A DNA stretch of 23,206 nucleotides from positions 1-23,206 of the IMG/VR virus record IMGVR_UViG_3300012964_000058; one strand, 5' to 3'. Positions within the stretch are counted from its first letter, which is position 1, and each line of letters starts with the position of its first letter. This document shows positions 14,151-20,957 of the stretch, piece after piece. Below the pieces are notes generated by a model. That model saw nothing but the letters and a program-made list of their open reading frames with translations, was not told where the DNA came from and did no database searches. The stretch comes from a virus. Made by a program: the position numbers and the translations under genes.

Positions 14151-14342
14151 TTACTTTTTACGCACTCCCAAGACGTTAAGCCAAGGGCGTTTTTGCCTGT
14201 CCAGTGCGCCGCCGCATTCATAGCTGCAAGTTTTCGCGGTGCCACGTCCCCGGCTGGGGCGAAACTCTTTGCCGCAAATTACGCAAACGCGCTTGGGCTG
14301 CTCGCCGTTGCGGGATTGGTGTGTGAATATTTCAGTACTCAT
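14151..14342 (-). CDS. Small zinc-finger protein upstream of terL
   Basis: The 63-residue protein has C20-x2-C23 and C39-x3-C43, an arrangement for one zinc ion, set in a basic context (GKEFRPSRGRGTAKTC, ECGGALDRQKRPW). Short C-x2-C...C-x3-C fingers like this are seen in phage DNA-binding and HNH-associated proteins. There is no HNH catalytic triad here. Placement directly before large terminase suggests a packaging or DNA-binding accessory; this is inference. The start codon abuts the T-run of a terminator-like hairpin and has no Shine-Dalgarno. Confidence 0.75.
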   Translation of the reverse strand: MSTEIFTHQSRNGEQPKRVCVICGKEFRPSRGRGTAKTCSYECGGALDRQKRPWLNVLGVRKK

Positions 14343-14377
14343 AAAAAATAAAAGCCCCAGTTAGTCGGCAGGGGCTT
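14343..14377 (-). terminator. Terminator-like hairpin directly before the zinc-finger gene
   Basis: AAGCCCC (14377-14371 on the minus strand) pairs with GGGGCTT (14358-14352) around a 12-nt loop and is followed by TTATTTTTT, which runs straight into the ATG at 14342. The T-run is only on the minus-strand side. It could end the transcript carrying the small-terminase gene cluster, or act as an attenuator before the terL part. Confidence 0.7.
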
Positions 14378-14403
14378 CCAGTGGGTAAGGAGGAAATTAA
14401 TGG

Positions 14404-14808
14404 TCATGTTAAATATCTTTCCAACCGCTTCCAAACCCAGTCCATACGCTTTTTCAAGTCTGCGTTGGCGGCTTTGAGTTCCGCGTTTTCGGCTTCTATT
14501 TGCGTGAGTCTGGCTTGGTTTATTGCTTGCCCCATAACCACTATCCGCACTTTGTCTAATTCCAATTCCAGCTTCGTAAACCGCTCATGAACTTGCTGGC
14601 ATACGATACCTAAGCCGTTGTTGTTGCTGAACGGATGCGTAGGCGCGTCTTGCCGCCGCTCAAATTCTGGTACACGCTGTTTTGGGTACGGGTTTTCATA
14701 CTCCGGGGCCGGCGGTTCGGATGTGCGGCAATTCTCGCAAAATTGGCCTGTAATGCGGTAGCATCCGCAAGCAGTATCTGGTTTATGGAATTCTGGCAAC
14801 TGGTTCAC
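14404..14808 (-). CDS. Cys-rich, coiled-coil hypothetical protein, 134 aa
   Basis: Start is taken as GTG 14808, which overlaps the upstream stop as GTGA and has AAGGA at 7-nt spacing; an ATG at 14838 is possible but has a poor site and a 34-nt overlap. The N-terminus carries a cysteine cluster (ACGCYRITGQFCENC) that could bind zinc. The middle is proline-rich (PPAPEYENPYPKQR), and the C-terminal half is a long heptad-like coiled coil (RLTQIEAENAELKAANADL) ending WVWKRLERYLT. Not recognised. Its stop is followed by the terminator-like hairpin. Confidence 0.65.
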   Translation of the reverse strand: MNQLPEFHKPDTACGCYRITGQFCENCRTSEPPAPEYENPYPKQRVPEFERRQDAPTHPFSNNNGLGIVCQQVHERFTKLELELDKVRIVVMGQAINQARLTQIEAENAELKAANADLKKRMDWVWKRLERYLT

Positions 14809-15092
14809 TTCCATTTCCTTATCAGATTTTGAAGCCATATCGGCAATCCAGCAAAAAACGCTGCAGCCAATTCTCGCATACGAGTTCGCAAGCGGTATAA
14901 CGCAAACCCCAGGGAATCCTTATACAATGGGCGCAGTCCCGCTACTACCGCCAGCCAAGCTCCTTCTATGGTTTTGTTAGAGGCTTTTGGTAGACGCCCG
15001 CGATATTTATATTCAAATTCCGCCTTTTCTGATGGCGTAAACACCGCCTGTTCAATATACTTATCCAATAATTGCTCGTCTGTTTTACTCAT
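14805..15092 (-). CDS. Hypothetical protein, 95 aa
   Basis: GGAGG lies 7 nt before ATG 15092. The protein is helical, with a charged start (SKTDEQLLDKYIEQAVF), an FEYKYRGRLPKAS segment, then a hydrophobic AWLAVVAGLRPLY section, and an amphipathic end (ELAAAFFAGLPIWLQNLI followed by RKWK). The last segment could touch a membrane, but it is short and flanked by basic residues. Not recognised. Its ribosome-binding site is an exact copy of that of the gene at 15105-15419. Confidence 0.65.
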   Translation of the reverse strand: MSKTDEQLLDKYIEQAVFTPSEKAEFEYKYRGRLPKASNKTIEGAWLAVVAGLRPLYKDSLGFALYRLRTRMRELAAAFFAGLPIWLQNLIRKWK

Positions 15093-15105
15093 GAAGTTGC
15101 CTCCT
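15089..15105 (-). repeat. 17-nt direct repeat, copy 1 (ribosome-binding site and start)
   Basis: The minus-strand sequence AGGAGGCAACTTCATGA at this position is identical to 15416-15432. Both copies hold the Shine-Dalgarno, 7-nt spacer and start codon of a different small gene. Confidence 0.8.
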
Positions 15106-15419
15106 CAATACACATAGCCTATTCTGGAAGCGTAATCGTCCACTAATTCAAATGGCAAATCTACACAGCCTGACGGAACCTCTTGCCCAAATTTTAATAC
15201 AATATCGCCTCTAATACTATAGCGAATGAACAAATTAGAAATCACCTCTCGCAAAGGTTCCAAACTTCTAATGTCCATGGGTATCGGTTTTTGAGTAACG
15301 CCTTCAATATACCATTTTATATCTGATAAAAATTTACTGGACTGTTTTACGCAATACTTCCGATTTGTAGCGATTACCAACCTACGATTTTCCACCTCTA
15401 CTTTAAGGGCAATATTCAT
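15105..15419 (-). CDS. Hypothetical protein, 104 aa
   Basis: ATG 15419 is preceded by AGGAGG at 7-nt spacing, and the start overlaps the preceding stop as ATGA. The sequence starts with beta strands (MNIALKVEVENRRLVIATN), has a SKFLSDIKWYIEGV helix, and ends GQEVPSGCVDLPFELVDDY. I do not recognise it; it is soluble, without metal-binding motifs. It sits among five small genes between small and large terminase. Confidence 0.65.
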   Translation of the reverse strand: MNIALKVEVENRRLVIATNRKYCVKQSSKFLSDIKWYIEGVTQKPIPMDIRSLEPLREVISNLFIRYSIRGDIVLKFGQEVPSGCVDLPFELVDDYASRIGYVY

Positions 15420-15432
15420 GAAGTTGCCTCCT
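15416..15432 (-). repeat. 17-nt direct repeat, copy 2 (ribosome-binding site and start)
   Basis: Identical to 15089-15105. This copy also encodes the last residues of the 87-residue protein (EATS then stop) in the overlapping frame, while copy 1 is mostly intergenic. Confidence 0.8.
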
Positions 15433-15679
15433 GTGCGTTTTGCATTACGTCTGCAAAAGACGGGGTTGCCGGTATGTTAAAGCAATCGGCAGAGAATATT
15501 ACCGGTAAACAGCGTTCCAACCCTTCGGAACTATACCCCCCATGAATCCATACGTATCTGATTGGACGCCCTACAAAGTCCGCAGAGGTCACTTCATATT
15601 CCAAATCTTTCACTACCAAAAACGGGAGTTTACTTACCATAATAATGGTAGAGGAATCCTTCACGCATTTAACTTTCAC
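15416..15679 (-). CDS. Hypothetical small beta-type protein, 87 aa
   Basis: Start is GTG 15679, overlapping the small-terminase stop as GTGA, with GAGG 5 nt upstream. The N-terminal MKVKCVKDSSTIIMVSKLPF then VVKDLEYEVTSADFVGRPI pattern resembles small phage SH3-like proteins that begin MKVKCI and contain a 'KEYEV' strand. The C-terminal half continues with RYVWIHGGYSSEGLERCLPV and a helical end. Function unknown. Confidence 0.7.
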   Translation of the reverse strand: MKVKCVKDSSTIIMVSKLPFLVVKDLEYEVTSADFVGRPIRYVWIHGGYSSEGLERCLPVIFSADCFNIPATPSFADVMQNAQEATS

Positions 15680-16413
15680 GGCAACCTCACTTCAATTTCT
15701 GTTTCCACCTTTCGCGGCCTACCGGGTTTGCGCTTCCCGGATTCGATTGTCTGCGTGGCGGTATAAGTAGTGGTGACTTTTGAGCCGTCTGGCACGGGGG
15801 AGTTTTGCACGTTCTTGCGGATTTGCGCCAGTGTGCTACGGATTTCGGCGGGGAGTTCAACGTCTTGATCGCCTCCATTATTTCCACCCCACGCTATACG
15901 ACCAAGTGATTGTAACGCGGTGTCTCGGTTTGGTAATACATATTCTCGCACCTTAATATTAGCATCTTTGCCATAATAGCGGGTAGTCATACCGTCTACT
16001 AACTCTTTAAGTGCTTCTGGAAGTTTACTTAACGGGCGTAAAGTACCATCATCTTCATAAAAATCTTCCAATCGGTAAAACGCACGCAGATAATAGGCTT
16101 CGATTACTTTATACCCTATTTTATCCGTATAAGGTTTAGTAGCGGACTGTATTATGCGGTTTATAGCAGCGCGCACATTAGGTTGGTTGTGTACATGCCA
16201 TGATTTCGAGGTTAGTGCCGATCTTGTAGGGGCTTTATACCCTGCGGCCTCCATAGCGTCTGTGGATTTGAATCCATTGGTACAGTATACTATTACAAAT
16301 ATTAGTTCTGGTTTCGTTAATTTGAGGTCGGAAAAGTCTATCGACATCTGTTTTTTGATGGCGGCTTTCGTGTATTTAGTGACTATATTTTCGTTTTCAG
16401 GCGTATTTTTCAT
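15676..16413 (-). CDS. terS: Terminase small subunit
   Basis: The 245-residue protein has the N-terminal helix-turn-helix typical of small terminase: LTKPELIFVIVYCTNGFKST, then DAMEAAGYKA, then NQPNVRAAINRII (residues about 32-88). These subunits recognise the packaging site and recruit the large subunit. A central helical domain (oligomerisation in relatives) follows. The C-terminus has an AT-hook-like KRKPGRPRKV near residue 230, which could add minor-groove binding. No ribosome-binding site is visible before ATG 16413; the 84-nt AT-rich gap upstream may hold a promoter, but none is convincing. Confidence 0.8.
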   Translation of the reverse strand: MKNTPENENIVTKYTKAAIKKQMSIDFSDLKLTKPELIFVIVYCTNGFKSTDAMEAAGYKAPTRSALTSKSWHVHNQPNVRAAINRIIQSATKPYTDKIGYKVIEAYYLRAFYRLEDFYEDDGTLRPLSKLPEALKELVDGMTTRYYGKDANIKVREYVLPNRDTALQSLGRIAWGGNNGGDQDVELPAEIRSTLAQIRKNVQNSPVPDGSKVTTTYTATQTIESGKRKPGRPRKVETEIEVRLP

Positions 16414-16497
16414 AATTAAATCGGGTTATTCCGTATTAATTTACGTTTATTATTCAATATTTACCCTTTTATTTTAGTATTTTTCCCGCGTAAAGTC

Positions 16498-16722
16498 TTA
16501 TTTATTTCCGTAAGTTACCGGGTAATTTAAGGAATTTTCTACTTGTTTTATTGCTGTTATCGCTTCACAAGTATATCGACAAGCGGATTCATCCCCTACC
16601 TTATGACACAATCCAACACTTTTAAAATCCTCGCTGTATTCCACGTACCATCGGTCTTCCGGGGGTTTTGTTGGTTTGTAGCAGGCTGGTATTAGCATCA
16701 AAATTAGAATATATTTTCGCAT
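16498..16722 (-). CDS. Small cysteine-rich lipoprotein
   Basis: The 74-residue product begins MRKYILILMLIPAC, a short lipoprotein signal with lipobox LIPAC and lipid-bearing C14. The mature part has three further cysteines (C39, C48, C52), aromatic and acidic residues, and no other membrane span. It would be anchored to the host inner or outer membrane facing the periplasm. Possible roles are superinfection exclusion or lysis; neither is shown by the sequence. Its ribosome-binding site is weak. It precedes the small terminase gene. Confidence 0.7.
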   Translation of the reverse strand: MRKYILILMLIPACYKPTKPPEDRWYVEYSEDFKSVGLCHKVGDESACRYTCEAITAIKQVENSLNYPVTYGNK

Positions 16723-16727
16723 ATTAT

Positions 16728-16928
16728 TTATTCAGGAACTCTCCAGCGGAAACTACTCATTAACCGCGCCACTACCCCTGTGTCAGAACTTATTACAGAA
16801 TTGGTTTTGCGGTATTTCCGTTTTCCACAAGTCAAGCAAACGCGAGTTTGTATCATAGCCCCACCTGAATTTAGAATGGTTTCCACTGCTCCTACGTCTT
16901 CCCATTTATCGTAATCGTGTATATGCAT
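16728..16928 (-). CDS. Small putative zinc-binding protein, 66 aa
   Basis: ATG 16928 is preferred because AAGG lies 7 nt before it; GTG 16934 is only 1 nt from that site. The start MHIHDYDKWEDVG and later TRVCLTCGKRKYRK resemble short phage proteins with an H-x-H...C-x2-C zinc-ribbon half site, which reads like 'HxWxxW...R.C..CG'. No function is known to me. It is followed after 5 nt by the lipoprotein gene. Confidence 0.7.
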   Translation of the reverse strand: MHIHDYDKWEDVGAVETILNSGGAMIQTRVCLTCGKRKYRKTNSVISSDTGVVARLMSSFRWRVPE

Positions 16929-16930
16929 TT

Positions 16931-17176
16931 TCACGCCTTATCCTTCAGCACCAATTCCATTACCTTTTCCCGCAACCCGTTCGCCCGCGTAACCAGGTAT
17001 AAGCGTCCGCCGTTTCGCACTTCCTGTATTCGCGCCAATAACGGGGCGGCGTACCAATACACCGGTTCGGGGCGGCTGGTAGACATAAAGGGTTCGTATT
17101 TTCGTATTACCGCTTCAAGTTCCGCAAAAGTTTTGCAGGCGTGTACCACATTCGTTTTATCGTTTTCTGTAATCAT
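16931..17176 (-). CDS. Hypothetical protein, 81 aa
   Basis: GAAGG at 6-nt spacing precedes ATG 17176, and the start overlaps the upstream stop as ATGA. The sequence is mixed alpha/beta: a CKTFAELEAVIRKYEPF helix, then VYWYAAPLLARIQEVRN, then GRLYLVTRANGLREKVMEL. Not recognised. It is part of a run of coupled small genes from 18348 to 16498. Confidence 0.65.
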   Translation of the reverse strand: MITENDKTNVVHACKTFAELEAVIRKYEPFMSTSRPEPVYWYAAPLLARIQEVRNGGRLYLVTRANGLREKVMELVLKDKA

Positions 17177-17370
17177 TTATTTCCTTCCTTCAAGGCATTT
17201 TCGTATTCCGCTTTCCAATCAACCAATACGGCTTCCATTCTCGCTATAACCCAATCGAGTTCCTTGACGCGGATTTCCGCTTGCGCCCCGGCATAAGTAG
17301 CGGCTCCCTCATCCGCTTTATTCTGATAAAAGGCGCGGCGGGCTTTTAATTCCGCAATTAAGGCGTTCAT
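17173..17370 (-). CDS. Small helical protein, 65 aa
   Basis: ATGA overlaps at both ends show translational coupling with both neighbours. The whole protein looks like a helical hairpin (LIAELKARRAFYQNKADEGA, then AQAEIRVKELDWVIARMEA). No motif is recognised. Its coiled-coil nature suggests it may associate with the coiled-coil protein encoded just upstream. Confidence 0.65.
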   Translation of the reverse strand: MNALIAELKARRAFYQNKADEGAATYAGAQAEIRVKELDWVIARMEAVLVDWKAEYENALKEGNK

Positions 17371-17966
17371 GAGGGCTTGCCTTCTACGGACTTTCGGATT
17401 TGTGGAATAGTGACTTGTCGCAATTGATTATTCGTATTATCGGCTTCCTTTACTACGGCTTGACGGCGTTGCAGTTCTACTTTTTCGTTAAGCGTTTGTT
17501 GGTTTACCCCGGCTATGAGTTCTTGAAGCTGGCCACTTACCTTTACCGCATCGCCTATTGAGGTTTCGTATTTTTGTATCGTGGCGTCGAGTTGTGTTTG
17601 TTTACGTTGGTATTCGCTTATTTTTGCCGTAACTTCGTAATTTTTACTTTCTATTTCGGCGACATGGCGGATTTTTTCAGCTTCCAACTCTCGGCGTAAA
17701 AATTGAATTTCCTCTGCATGCGTTGCTATTAAGGTGTCGAGCTGAGATTTGAATCCGGCTTCAATTTGCACTTTGGACTCATTCCAGCTTTTTGTCAACG
17801 TTTCCGCTATTTGTTTTAAGGCCGCGTCGAAGTCCCAAGCCTGTTGATGTATGCGGCGGTTGCTGCGCTCATTTAATTCCGCAAGGGACTTCGAGTATTT
17901 TTCCCATGCCGCGTTTTCCGCTTCTATTTTAAGCTGCGCCCGTTTTTTGTAATCCAGCGGCCACAT
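17367..17966 (-). CDS. Long coiled-coil protein, 199 aa
   Basis: Start ATG 17966 is chosen from three in-frame options because it overlaps the upstream TAA as TAATG; longer forms run into the membrane-protein gene. Almost the whole chain is charged heptad-like helix (for example RRELEAEKIRHVAEIESKNY, SEYQRKQTQLDATIQKYETS) with no cysteine in the chosen form and no membrane span. It probably forms an extended oligomer. Function is unknown; the neighbouring membrane proteins suggest an envelope-linked role, but a cytosolic role is equally possible. Confidence 0.65.
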   Translation of the reverse strand: MWPLDYKKRAQLKIEAENAAWEKYSKSLAELNERSNRRIHQQAWDFDAALKQIAETLTKSWNESKVQIEAGFKSQLDTLIATHAEEIQFLRRELEAEKIRHVAEIESKNYEVTAKISEYQRKQTQLDATIQKYETSIGDAVKVSGQLQELIAGVNQQTLNEKVELQRRQAVVKEADNTNNQLRQVTIPQIRKSVEGKPS

Positions 17967-18220
17967 TATCGTACATCCCATTTTATATTTGAGTCGCCCG
18001 CTTCGCACTTACCCGCAACTTTTCCCGCCTCTATCGGCACGCGAGATTGCCCGTACACTATCCGGTAACGTGTCCCATTTGAGCAATAATAATGGGTATA
18101 TGTGGAGGGTAAAAACAAAAGTAACCAAGCAGGTTCCGTAACCATCAACAATAACATAATACCTACAATCCATACTTGATAACGCGGCTTGGCTTTCAAC
18201 CGCTCAATAAAATAACTCAT
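17966..18220 (-). CDS. Small membrane protein, 84 aa
   Basis: GGGAGG lies 5 nt before ATG 18220, which overlaps the upstream stop as ATGA. A basic start (MSYFIERLKAKPRYQV) is followed by a hydrophobic stretch of about 22 residues (VWIVGIMLLLMVTEPAWLLL) and a polar C-terminus with two cysteines (C46, C72) that could form a disulphide in the periplasm. The topology, N-in and C-out, follows from the positive-inside rule. Function unknown. Confidence 0.7.
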   Translation of the reverse strand: MSYFIERLKAKPRYQVWIVGIMLLLMVTEPAWLLLFLPSTYTHYYCSNGTRYRIVYGQSRVPIEAGKVAGKCEAGDSNIKWDVR

Positions 18221-18348
18221 AAAAACCTCCCTATCAATATTCCGACGGCTACCGCCAATCCAGTAAACAGCCAATCCAAAACTTTTTCAATTTCCCGAAT
18301 CCGGTTTTGCCGCAAATCATATTCATGATTATTTGATTTGTACTGCAT
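18217..18348 (-). CDS. Small single-span membrane protein, 43 aa
   Basis: AGGGG at 5-nt spacing precedes ATG 18348, and the stop overlaps the next start as ATGA. A hydrophilic N-terminus (MQYKSNNHEYDLRQNRIREI) is followed by a C-terminal span DWLFTGLAVAVGILIGRFL. Such tail-anchored or holin-like peptides occur in many phages. No lysis gene is visible nearby, so a lysis role is only a possibility. Confidence 0.75.
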   Translation of the reverse strand: MQYKSNNHEYDLRQNRIREIEKVLDWLFTGLAVAVGILIGRFL

Positions 18349-18350
18349 AC

Positions 18351-18842
18351 TCACCCCTTTTTAAACAACCGCTCAAACGCTTCCCAGGATATCATTACCA
18401 CAGGTTCGGCGTACATTTTACACTTATACGCTACCAGCCAGTCAATACCGGGTTTCGCGCTTTTCATAGCCTGCGCCACAAACGCCTGAACGCTCATGCC
18501 CTCACTGGATTTACATTCTACCGCAAAGGAGAACCTGGTTTGCGCTTCCCCTCGCAATATTATGTCTACGCCGGCTTGCCCCATTTCGCGGGCGTGGATT
18601 AAGCACTGGTCGTCTTGCTGATCGTAAGGCAGCCCGATTAACGCCGCGATTTTACCCGCAACCCATTTTTGTAAATTCCTGCCCTTGCCTTTGGCACTGG
18701 ACTTGGTTATGGGTTTTTGCGCTTTTTCCAACTTACTAATCAAAACACTATACCCCGGCTCAAATGGGCTCGCCATCCGGATTATTTCCGAAATTTCGTT
18801 GTCGCTTAATTGAACCCAGCGGCGGGTAGAAGTGTCAGCCAT
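18351..18842 (-). CDS. PD-(D/E)XK-type nuclease
   Basis: The 163-residue protein (start ATG 18842, GAGG at about 6 nt) shows the nuclease core: a basic GRNLQKWVAGKIAALIG helix (54-70), then GQAGVDIIL with D93, then FSFAVECKSS with E109 and K111, a GMSVQAFVAQAMKSAK helix, and a VAYK strand. D...ExK with this spacing is the PD-(D/E)XK signature, as in Holliday-junction resolvases and other phage endonucleases. Downstream of the UvsX/RecA-like gene, a recombination or branch-resolution role is likely but not proven. Confidence 0.7.
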   Translation of the reverse strand: MADTSTRRWVQLSDNEISEIIRMASPFEPGYSVLISKLEKAQKPITKSSAKGKGRNLQKWVAGKIAALIGLPYDQQDDQCLIHAREMGQAGVDIILRGEAQTRFSFAVECKSSEGMSVQAFVAQAMKSAKPGIDWLVAYKCKMYAEPVVMISWEAFERLFKKG

Positions 18843-19065
18843 TTGCTGCCTCTGCTTCATAAGTTTTCAAAATATCAGGATCCGTTATTATTGAAAATTC
18901 ATACGCATATAGAGCAATACTTCCACTTACTGAATGTAAATACCGCATACCTCTGGGCAATAAATTCGGTTTTAATAGTTTCACTAAGTACCCTCCGCCA
19001 AAAGAGTCCACGACTTCCCCAAAACCGAAAGTCGTGATTACTTTTTGCCCGTCAAGATTATCCAC
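18835..19065 (-). CDS. Hypothetical SH3-like small protein, 76 aa
   Basis: Start is GTG 19065 with GGGGAG at 6-nt spacing. The sequence starts DNLDGQKVITTFGFGEVVDS, then FGGGYLVKLL, a pattern reminiscent of small beta-barrel domains with a G-x-x-V start and a G-x-V-x-D turn. The rest has a GSIALYAYEFSIITDP segment. No function can be named. It overlaps both the nuclease gene and the preceding gene by 8 nt. Confidence 0.65.
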   Translation of the reverse strand: MDNLDGQKVITTFGFGEVVDSFGGGYLVKLLKPNLLPRGMRYLHSVSGSIALYAYEFSIITDPDILKTYEAEAANG

Positions 19066-19402
19066 AAACCACTCCCCGGATCATATCCTTGGTAATAGTT
19101 TCTAACATCAACGCCGTCAGGTAATCCCGCACTTCTGGCGTCAGTATTTTAGGATACATCCGCGCCATTTGCCGGATTGCGAGTTTGCGAGGCAGCCCGG
19201 CGTCCAGTAATCCACGGTACACTTTCCACGCCTCAAATATGTCTTGCGAATCCACGCTGAACACGCTCATGAGTTCCGTGATTTTTTGATCCGGCACTAA
19301 GTTGCGTTTTCCCATTACAGGACGCGGCGGGATTCCGCTTAAGTCCGGGCTGGAAATTTTGGCGCACGATTCGTTTTGACTGCTTGCTCGTTTGCTTCCC
19401 AT
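19058..19402 (-). CDS. Hypothetical helical protein, 114 aa
   Basis: ATG 19402 has GAGGG 4-5 nt upstream but overlaps the recombinase gene by 64 nt; ATG 19315 would avoid this but has no ribosome-binding site. The conserved-looking part starts near residue 30 (GKRNLVPDQKITELMSVF) and continues with helical DIFEAWKVYRGLLDAGL and KLAIRQMARMYPKI. It may be a small DNA-metabolism accessory in the recombination module. Not recognised. Confidence 0.65.
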   Translation of the reverse strand: MGSKRASSQNESCAKISSPDLSGIPPRPVMGKRNLVPDQKITELMSVFSVDSQDIFEAWKVYRGLLDAGLPRKLAIRQMARMYPKILTPEVRDYLTALMLETITKDMIRGVVCG

Positions 19403-20610
19403 TTATCCCTCACTCGTTTTGTTAATTCCGGCTGTAGGCCGTTGGCTTCGATATACGCTATCAACTCGTCCCGGGTGCGCGACGTACCAAAGGTTTGCGC
19501 GTACGCCTCGTGCGGCGGATTAAGGGTTTCCAAAAATTCAATCATATCCGATTTTTTGTAATCCTTATACGCCGCTTTATATTCGTCTATCAAGTTGTAT
19601 GTTTCAATAAACTCTTTCAGCGTTTGTACTGTTTTTTCTTTGGCATCGGCGTCCCAAGTTATTGCGTTAGCCCGTTCTAAAAGTTTATAACCTTCTTTAA
19701 CATTTCGCAAAGAATACAAGTAATCTATATTAGACCCTGTATTATCTATACCATAGTCAAAATAAAAAATAAAATCGCATTTTCGATAAGGTAAAGGCGT
19801 TTTTGATTTTTCCAGCAAAGCTCTTAAAATATGTCCTATTACGGATTCCCCCTTTTTCAATCTTATGAGGTTTGCAAAATAAAAAATAGAATGGCAATAA
19901 AAATCTAAAGCGTCTCCGCCTGCGCGACTGTATTTTTTAAAACTAAACGGATCAATCACAGAGCGCGTTTGAGAAACTATTATCAATAAAACTTTAGTAG
20001 ATGACAACCTATCGTGAAGTTGCGGGAAAAATTCCTGGCTCAAATATTTAGGTTTGCCCATTTGATAAGAGCCTTCCATTTCTTTGTCGCTTCCTTTGAC
20101 AAACCGGGTGTAACGAGTATCCGCCCTTTTATTTTGTTCTTCAGAAGTCAATCCATCCAAACTGTCCAACACATATATCCCGCACTCGTCTTCTTTTAAA
20201 CTTTCGGTAAATGCCCGAATATTACAAAAGGCTTCTTCTACTGTTTTACTTTTAACCCGTTTTTTTGGATCTTCTGGAATAACTTCTATACCATATTTTT
20301 CCTTGGTTTGAAAAGTATTACCAGTTTCGCAATCATCGTATACCCATTTGAAAGCGTTTCCAAATTTAAAATGATTTGCTACTATAGTTTCCACTGCTTG
20401 AGCGGTTTTGCCTGAGGATTTATCCCCAACAAAATTAATAATACATCCTGCCGGAATCCCGTAACGTAATCCCCCGCCTGCCGCTAAATCGGTTAAATCG
20501 CACCCCAAAGTGAACACGATTTCCGAGTCTGTGAACACTGGTTTACGCGGCTTCTTTACCTTATCCGCAATTTGTTCCGCCACTTCTTCTAAGCTTTCGT
20601 TTTCTGGCAT
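19339..20610 (-). CDS. UvsX/RecA-like recombinase
   Basis: The 423-residue protein (ATG 20610, GAGG about 10 nt upstream; the GTG at 20631 is less likely) has a RecA-type ATPase core: TLGCDLTDLAAGGGLRYGIP (35-54, read in part), Walker A GDKSSGKT (62-69), Walker B CGIYVLDS (143-150) and a later LLIIVSQTR segment with the conserved Q. It would assemble on ssDNA coated by the gp32-like protein and drive strand exchange for recombination-dependent replication or repair. Residues after about 330 form a helical C-terminal tail. It is cotranscribed with the SSB and a nuclease. Confidence 0.85.
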   Translation of the reverse strand: MPENESLEEVAEQIADKVKKPRKPVFTDSEIVFTLGCDLTDLAAGGGLRYGIPAGCIINFVGDKSSGKTAQAVETIVANHFKFGNAFKWVYDDCETGNTFQTKEKYGIEVIPEDPKKRVKSKTVEEAFCNIRAFTESLKEDECGIYVLDSLDGLTSEEQNKRADTRYTRFVKGSDKEMEGSYQMGKPKYLSQEFFPQLHDRLSSTKVLLIIVSQTRSVIDPFSFKKYSRAGGDALDFYCHSIFYFANLIRLKKGESVIGHILRALLEKSKTPLPYRKCDFIFYFDYGIDNTGSNIDYLYSLRNVKEGYKLLERANAITWDADAKEKTVQTLKEFIETYNLIDEYKAAYKDYKKSDMIEFLETLNPPHEAYAQTFGTSRTRDELIAYIEANGLQPELTKRVRDKWEANEQAVKTNRAPKFPART

Positions 20611-20957
20611 TTTTTCACATCCTCTAAACACACATGTCGGCGACCGTTACCCGCCCCGATTATTTTACTGCGCACCTTTTCCGATTGCGTCCACGTATAC
20701 AGCGTCTCTATCGGCACGCCCGTTTCTTTGCTGGCTTGCGACACGAGTACCCAGCCCGGTTCCGGCTTTTCGCCATGCGCGCTTATCCAGTCAGTGAGTT
20801 CCTTTTTTTTGAAACCCCAGGTGCGGGGAGCAAGGCGTTTGCCCCACCCCCACTTTAACCCGGCGTGAACTATGGTTTCCTTGGTCAGCGGCAATCCACG
20901 ACGCACGCAAAGATTATGCGCCTCGGTTAATGTTACTGAAAACTCATCACTCATCAT
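20589..20957 (-). CDS. Double winged-helix DNA-binding protein
   Basis: The 122-residue protein contains two similar helix-turn-helix-like units. The first is VTLTEAHNLCVRRGLPLTKE...WGFKKKELTDWISAHG (in parts; about 8-63). The second is VLVSQASKETGVPIETLYTW...RRHVCLEDVK (about 70-114). The second is typical of MerR/excisionase-like domains. Roles could be transcription control, excision or origin binding; the sequence does not decide. Start ATG 20957 overlaps the SSB stop as ATGA; ATG 20954 is an equally good alternative. It lies between SSB and recombinase. Confidence 0.75.
   Translation of the reverse strand: MMSDEFSVTLTEAHNLCVRRGLPLTKETIVHAGLKWGWGKRLAPRTWGFKKKELTDWISAHGEKPEPGWVLVSQASKETGVPIETLYTWTQSEKVRSKIIGAGNGRRHVCLEDVKKCQKTKA

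Noticed and set aside
14388-14472. Plus-strand AAGGAGG followed by ATG and a 26-codon frame
   Set aside because: The frame is antisense to the 3' end of the gene at 14404-14808, lacks a promoter, and the encoded peptide shows no recognisable feature.
16414-16497. AT-rich gap upstream of small terminase as a promoter
   Set aside because: TTTACG and TTGAAT are present but no -10 at acceptable spacing is convincing; left unassigned.
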